DNA of 43,034 bases, taken from Deltaproteobacteria bacterium (lineage in GTDB: Bacteria > Desulfobacterota > Syntrophobacteria > BM002). Below are positions 38,732 to 43,034 of the stretch, piece after piece. Where the stretch lies: the NCBI GenBank assembly GCA_022340515.1, contig JAJDNT010000284.1:1-43034 (forward strand). The letters run 5' to 3'. The notes below the pieces were generated by a model, which did no database searches, had not been told where the DNA came from, and was given only the letters and a program-made list of their open reading frames with translations. The stretch's first letter is position 1; every line of letters starts with the position of its first letter. Position numbers and translations under genes: made by a program.

Positions 38732-38747
38732 AGGGACTCCTCAATTC

Positions 38748-39227
38748 CTAAACCTTACCCCTATCGATCCAGGCAGCTAACTGCTGCATGTTTTCTTTGA
38801 TCATCCGATTTCCAATCTGCCCGCTTCCCAGACTCCGAACCGGACCCGCTTCTAGGTAGTAGCGAATCTGGGTTCCTCTACCCTCGGATGCAGGCTCGAC
38901 CCTCCAGTGGCCGCGGAAAAAGGCAAAAGATCCCTGGCGCTGGCTAAAGTAGAGGAAGGGCCTTTCTTCCACAACGTCCATGACTACCCGAAAATAGAAT
39001 GATAAAAGGGGAATTCCCACTTTCGCCGTTTGTTCCACTAGAAGATAATTGCCTTCCTTTTTCAACACCCTACTCTTTTTTAATCCGCTTAGATGTGCGT
39101 CCATTTCATCAAAGGATGTCAGAATACGCCAAACACGGTCTGATCCGGCAGCAACGGTCATTTCTGCCACTATTCCATTGCCATTTTTTCTCATGGTGAT
39201 TGAGCTATTGTTATTATTCGAACTCAA
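38748..39227 (-). CDS. SRPBCC/START-like domain protein
   Basis: ADRVWRILTSFDEMDAHLSG-type polyketide cyclase/SRPBCC pattern. Confidence 0.7.
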   Translation of the reverse strand: MSSNNNNSSITMRKNGNGIVAEMTVAAGSDRVWRILTSFDEMDAHLSGLKKSRVLKKEGNYLLVEQTAKVGIPLLSFYFRVVMDVVEERPFLYFSQRQGSFAFFRGHWRVEPASEGRGTQIRYYLEAGPVRSLGSGQIGNRMIKENMQQLAAWIDRGKV

Positions 39228-39280
39228 CTTCTTACCCTAAACCTATGTGAGTTGTTGGTTTAGCCCCTCAATTCGCGAGG

Positions 39281-39478
39281 AAGAGAAAAAACCTGCAAAA
39301 TGATAACCCATCGGCAGGTTATTTTCTCTTTGGCAAATACAAGGCCAAAACGAAAACCCCACTTTGACCGCTTACGGCAAAGAGGGGAAGATGGGAATAT
39401 TTTTATTGGCGCTAACAATGCCCAAGGCCATTTCGTTTGTCAAGGCAAATCTCCCCGCACCAGGGAGGGTTTTTTTAT
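39281..39478 (+). ncRNA. Candidate structured RNA: long hairpin, three-way-junction-like fold, intrinsic terminator
   Basis: Hairpin 39281..39330; AAACGAAA (39348..39355) pairs TTTCGTTT (39431..39438), enclosing CCCCaCTTTGaCCG-CTTA-CGGCAAAGaGGGG and ATTG-GCGCTAA-CAAT; ends CTCCC-CGCACCA-GGGAG-GG-T7. Confidence 0.45.
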
Positions 39479-39662
39479 CGCCAGTAGGTTCCCTTGAATT
39501 TCTTTGATGCAATATTAAAATGGAGTATTGAGGCGAAGAAAGGAGGAAAATCTTGACATTTGAAGATTACAGCTTATTTTTTTCAATGAATTGTATTATT
39601 CAAAGATTAAAAACGTCTTTTGGTACTTGAATTTTTTCTGCGAATCAGTAAATTTCACCTTG

Positions 39663-39689
39663 CTAGCACTCTTTCCTGGCGAGTGCTAA
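39663..39689 (+). promoter_or_regulatory. CIRCE element (HrcA operator)
   Basis: CTAGCACTC-N9-GAGTGCTAA upstream of groES. Confidence 0.95.
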
Positions 39690-39778
39690 CAACTCTTTAA
39701 GGAAGCAAGGATCCTTTACAATATCCAAACCGAGTTTGCGCTCTTTGAGGAGCGCTATTAGAAAAGGAGAGTGATGGT

Positions 39779-40066
39779 ATGAAGCTGAGACCTCTGCAAG
39801 ATCGAATTATTGTTAAACGGATTAAGGAGGAGGAAAAGACCGCTGGCGGTATAATTATCCCTGATACTGCTAAAGAAAAGCCTCAAGAGGGTGAAGTTAT
39901 TGCTGCTGGCAAAGGGAAGATACTGGAAAATGGCAAGGTAAGTCCCACTACCGTCAAGAAGGGTGACAGGGTGCTTTTTGGCAAGTATGCGGGGACGGAA
40001 ATTAAGATTGATGGCAAGGAACATCTAATCATGCGTGAGGACGACATTCTTGCCATAATTAAATAG
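39779..40066 (+). CDS. groES: Co-chaperonin GroES
   Basis: [36 protein letters not shown]. Confidence 0.98.
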   Translation: MKLRPLQDRIIVKRIKEEEKTAGGIIIPDTAKEKPQEGEVIAAGKGKILENGKVSPTTVKKGDRVLFGKYAGTEIKIDGKEHLIMREDDILAIIK

Positions 40067-40094
40067 AGACGAAGTTGCCGTTCTCGACAAATAA

Positions 40095-41741
<1,647 letters not shown>

Positions 41742-41763
41742 ATCATCAAGGTATTTTCACATC

Positions 41764-41810
41764 AGGCCCAGGCGCCCGGGTTATCCATCTCGGGTTGTCT
41801 GGGCCCTTTT
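41764..41810 (+). terminator. Terminator-like hairpin after groEL
   Basis: GGCCCAG...CTGGGCC followed by CTTTTATTT. Confidence 0.7.
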
Positions 41811-41811
41811 A

Positions 41812-42006
41812 TTTAGCTATCAGCGGTCAGCTTTCAGCTGTCAGTAAAAGACATACATTAAAGATGGGTAATCGCTGCTCATCGAAAGCCAATTCTGGCT
41901 GACTTGAGTGGAGGCAATCATCGAGCTCAGGTCTTCTTGCTCTTGGACTGATGTTTACTTATTGCAAATCCGTTTCATAGCTGAAAGCCGAGAGCTGATA
42001 GCTAAA
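41812..42006 (+). repeat. MITE/REP-like element with 28-bp inverted ends
   Basis: TTTAGCTATCAGCGGTCAGCTTTCAGCT ... AGCTGAAAGCCGAGAGCTGATAGCTAAA, 25/28 matches. Confidence 0.65.
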
Positions 42007-42071
42007 ATTCATTTTCCCCTTGCTTCCTGTAAGCTTCTCGGATATATATTTCTTTTTTGAGGAGGACAAAC

Positions 42072-42413
42072 ATGGCTCGTGTCACCATTGAAGATTGTCT
42101 CAAGGAAGTCAACAATCGCTTCATGTTGGTCCATCTTGGCGCAAAAAGAGTCATTCAACTGCGGAAAGGTGCCACCCCTCTTGTAGAAGCCCCTAAAAAC
42201 AAAGAGGTTGTCCTGGCCCTCAGGGAAATCGCAGCTGGATTGGTGAATTTCGACTCTATTGCCCAGATTGAACCGGATGAGGTTGTCGCCGAAGCCCTAC
42301 CAGAGCAAAGTCCTGAGGAAGCTGAAACCGAAGCTACCACTCAGAAGGCTGCAGAAGAAACACCACCCCAGACAGCAGAATCCGACGAAGGTGAAAAAGT
42401 TGCGGAGGAATGA
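42072..42413 (+). CDS. rpoZ: RNA polymerase omega subunit with acidic C-terminal extension
   Basis: [44 protein letters not shown]. Confidence 0.88.
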   Translation: MARVTIEDCLKEVNNRFMLVHLGAKRVIQLRKGATPLVEAPKNKEVVLALREIAAGLVNFDSIAQIEPDEVVAEALPEQSPEEAETEATTQKAAEETPPQTAESDEGEKVAEE

Positions 42414-42488
42414 GTTGGTCTCCATCACACTTGCTTAGGCATGAGGTTGTGGGCCGACTGACGGTAGCCTCGAGAGTGTAAGGAGTTA

Positions 42489-42911
42489 TTGGCATTGGCG
42501 GGCAAGAAGCGCCTTAATTGTTTGAAAAAGCGTGATTTATTAAACAGCAACAGAGCGGACAAGTCTGAACTGATAAAGCTGGGCCAGACCTACCTACAGC
42601 AGGGACTCATTTCCGACTGCATAGATTTTTTCGAAAAAGCCGAACATTTTGAAGAGTTGATACAGCTCAAAGAGAAGTGTGCTGACGATGGAGATTATTT
42701 TCTTTACCGGCGATTAGCAAAAATTCTGCAGGATCCTCCTTCCCCTGAAGAGTGGACACACCTAGGGGACAAAGCTCTGGACTTGGGTAAGCTTTTGTTT
42801 GCCCGCTTAGCTTTTCAGCAGGCAGACAACCATGAAAAGGCCGCCCAGGTGGAAAAACTTCTCCAACTCCACTCCCAGGAGCGAAATCCCGTCGGAAACA
42901 TGCTCCAATGA
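42489..42911 (+). CDS. TPR-like small protein; TTG start
   Basis: AAGGAG ribosome site before TTG; helical-repeat-like LIKLGQTYLQQGLISDCIDFFEKAEHFEEL. Confidence 0.6.
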   Translation: MALAGKKRLNCLKKRDLLNSNRADKSELIKLGQTYLQQGLISDCIDFFEKAEHFEELIQLKEKCADDGDYFLYRRLAKILQDPPSPEEWTHLGDKALDLGKLLFARLAFQQADNHEKAAQVEKLLQLHSQERNPVGNMLQ

Positions 42912-43034
42912 CTGGAAACCCCCGCGAACTTGATTCGGACCAAAGTTAACCAACAAATCCCTCCTTTCTTTTATCAAAGCCTGCAGCATTCTTTCAGCCG
43001 GCACACTTATTAAATACAATGCTACTTGATATTT

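Noticed and set aside
39281-39478. Assignment of the RNA candidate to 6S RNA or a c-di-GMP (GEMM) riboswitch
   Set aside because: Fold is not a single rod with a central bubble and lacks a convincing GEMM core; left unclassified

Overview
The window looks like a bacterial chromosome segment; gene content and order suggest a Desulfobacterota/deltaproteobacterial lineage, which is my inference. The right half is mostly housekeeping. On the minus strand it carries tRNA-Gly, rimP, nusA, ylxR, infB, DUF503, rbfA, nrnA, truB, rpsO, pnp, an M16 peptidase and dut. Further right are serC, groES/groEL with a CIRCE operator, and rpoZ. The left half is accessory and regulatory. It has an edge-truncated TorD-chaperone/molybdopterin-oxidoreductase fusion, a DUF362 ferredoxin protein, and a membrane protein/histidine kinase/sigma54-activator set. 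It also has lpdA/lipB/GcvH-like genes and an OmpR-type two-component system followed by an exported MsrA-MsrB fusion. A pseudo-receiver/TauE/membrane-protein operon follows a textbook -24/-12 promoter, and a minus-strand receiver/PEP-synthase-like/phosphatase-YkgJ operon lies beyond it. The most exciting candidate is a gene missed by the ORF track, 13217..13507 (+). It encodes a secreted HMA/MerP-like protein interrupted by one in-frame TGA. A 7-bp hairpin with loop UGGAC lies 22 nt after the TGA, which fits a bacterial SECIS, so this is a candidate selenoprotein. It sits directly after msrAB and behind four TCTTTA repeats at exact 11-bp spacing, the pattern expected for an OmpR-family operator. 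Other leads are a structured terminator-ended RNA candidate upstream of groES, several MITE/REP-like repeat families including a filled-site/empty-site pair, and an attenuator-like hairpin abutting rimP. All calls come from reading the sequence; no searches or folding programs were run.
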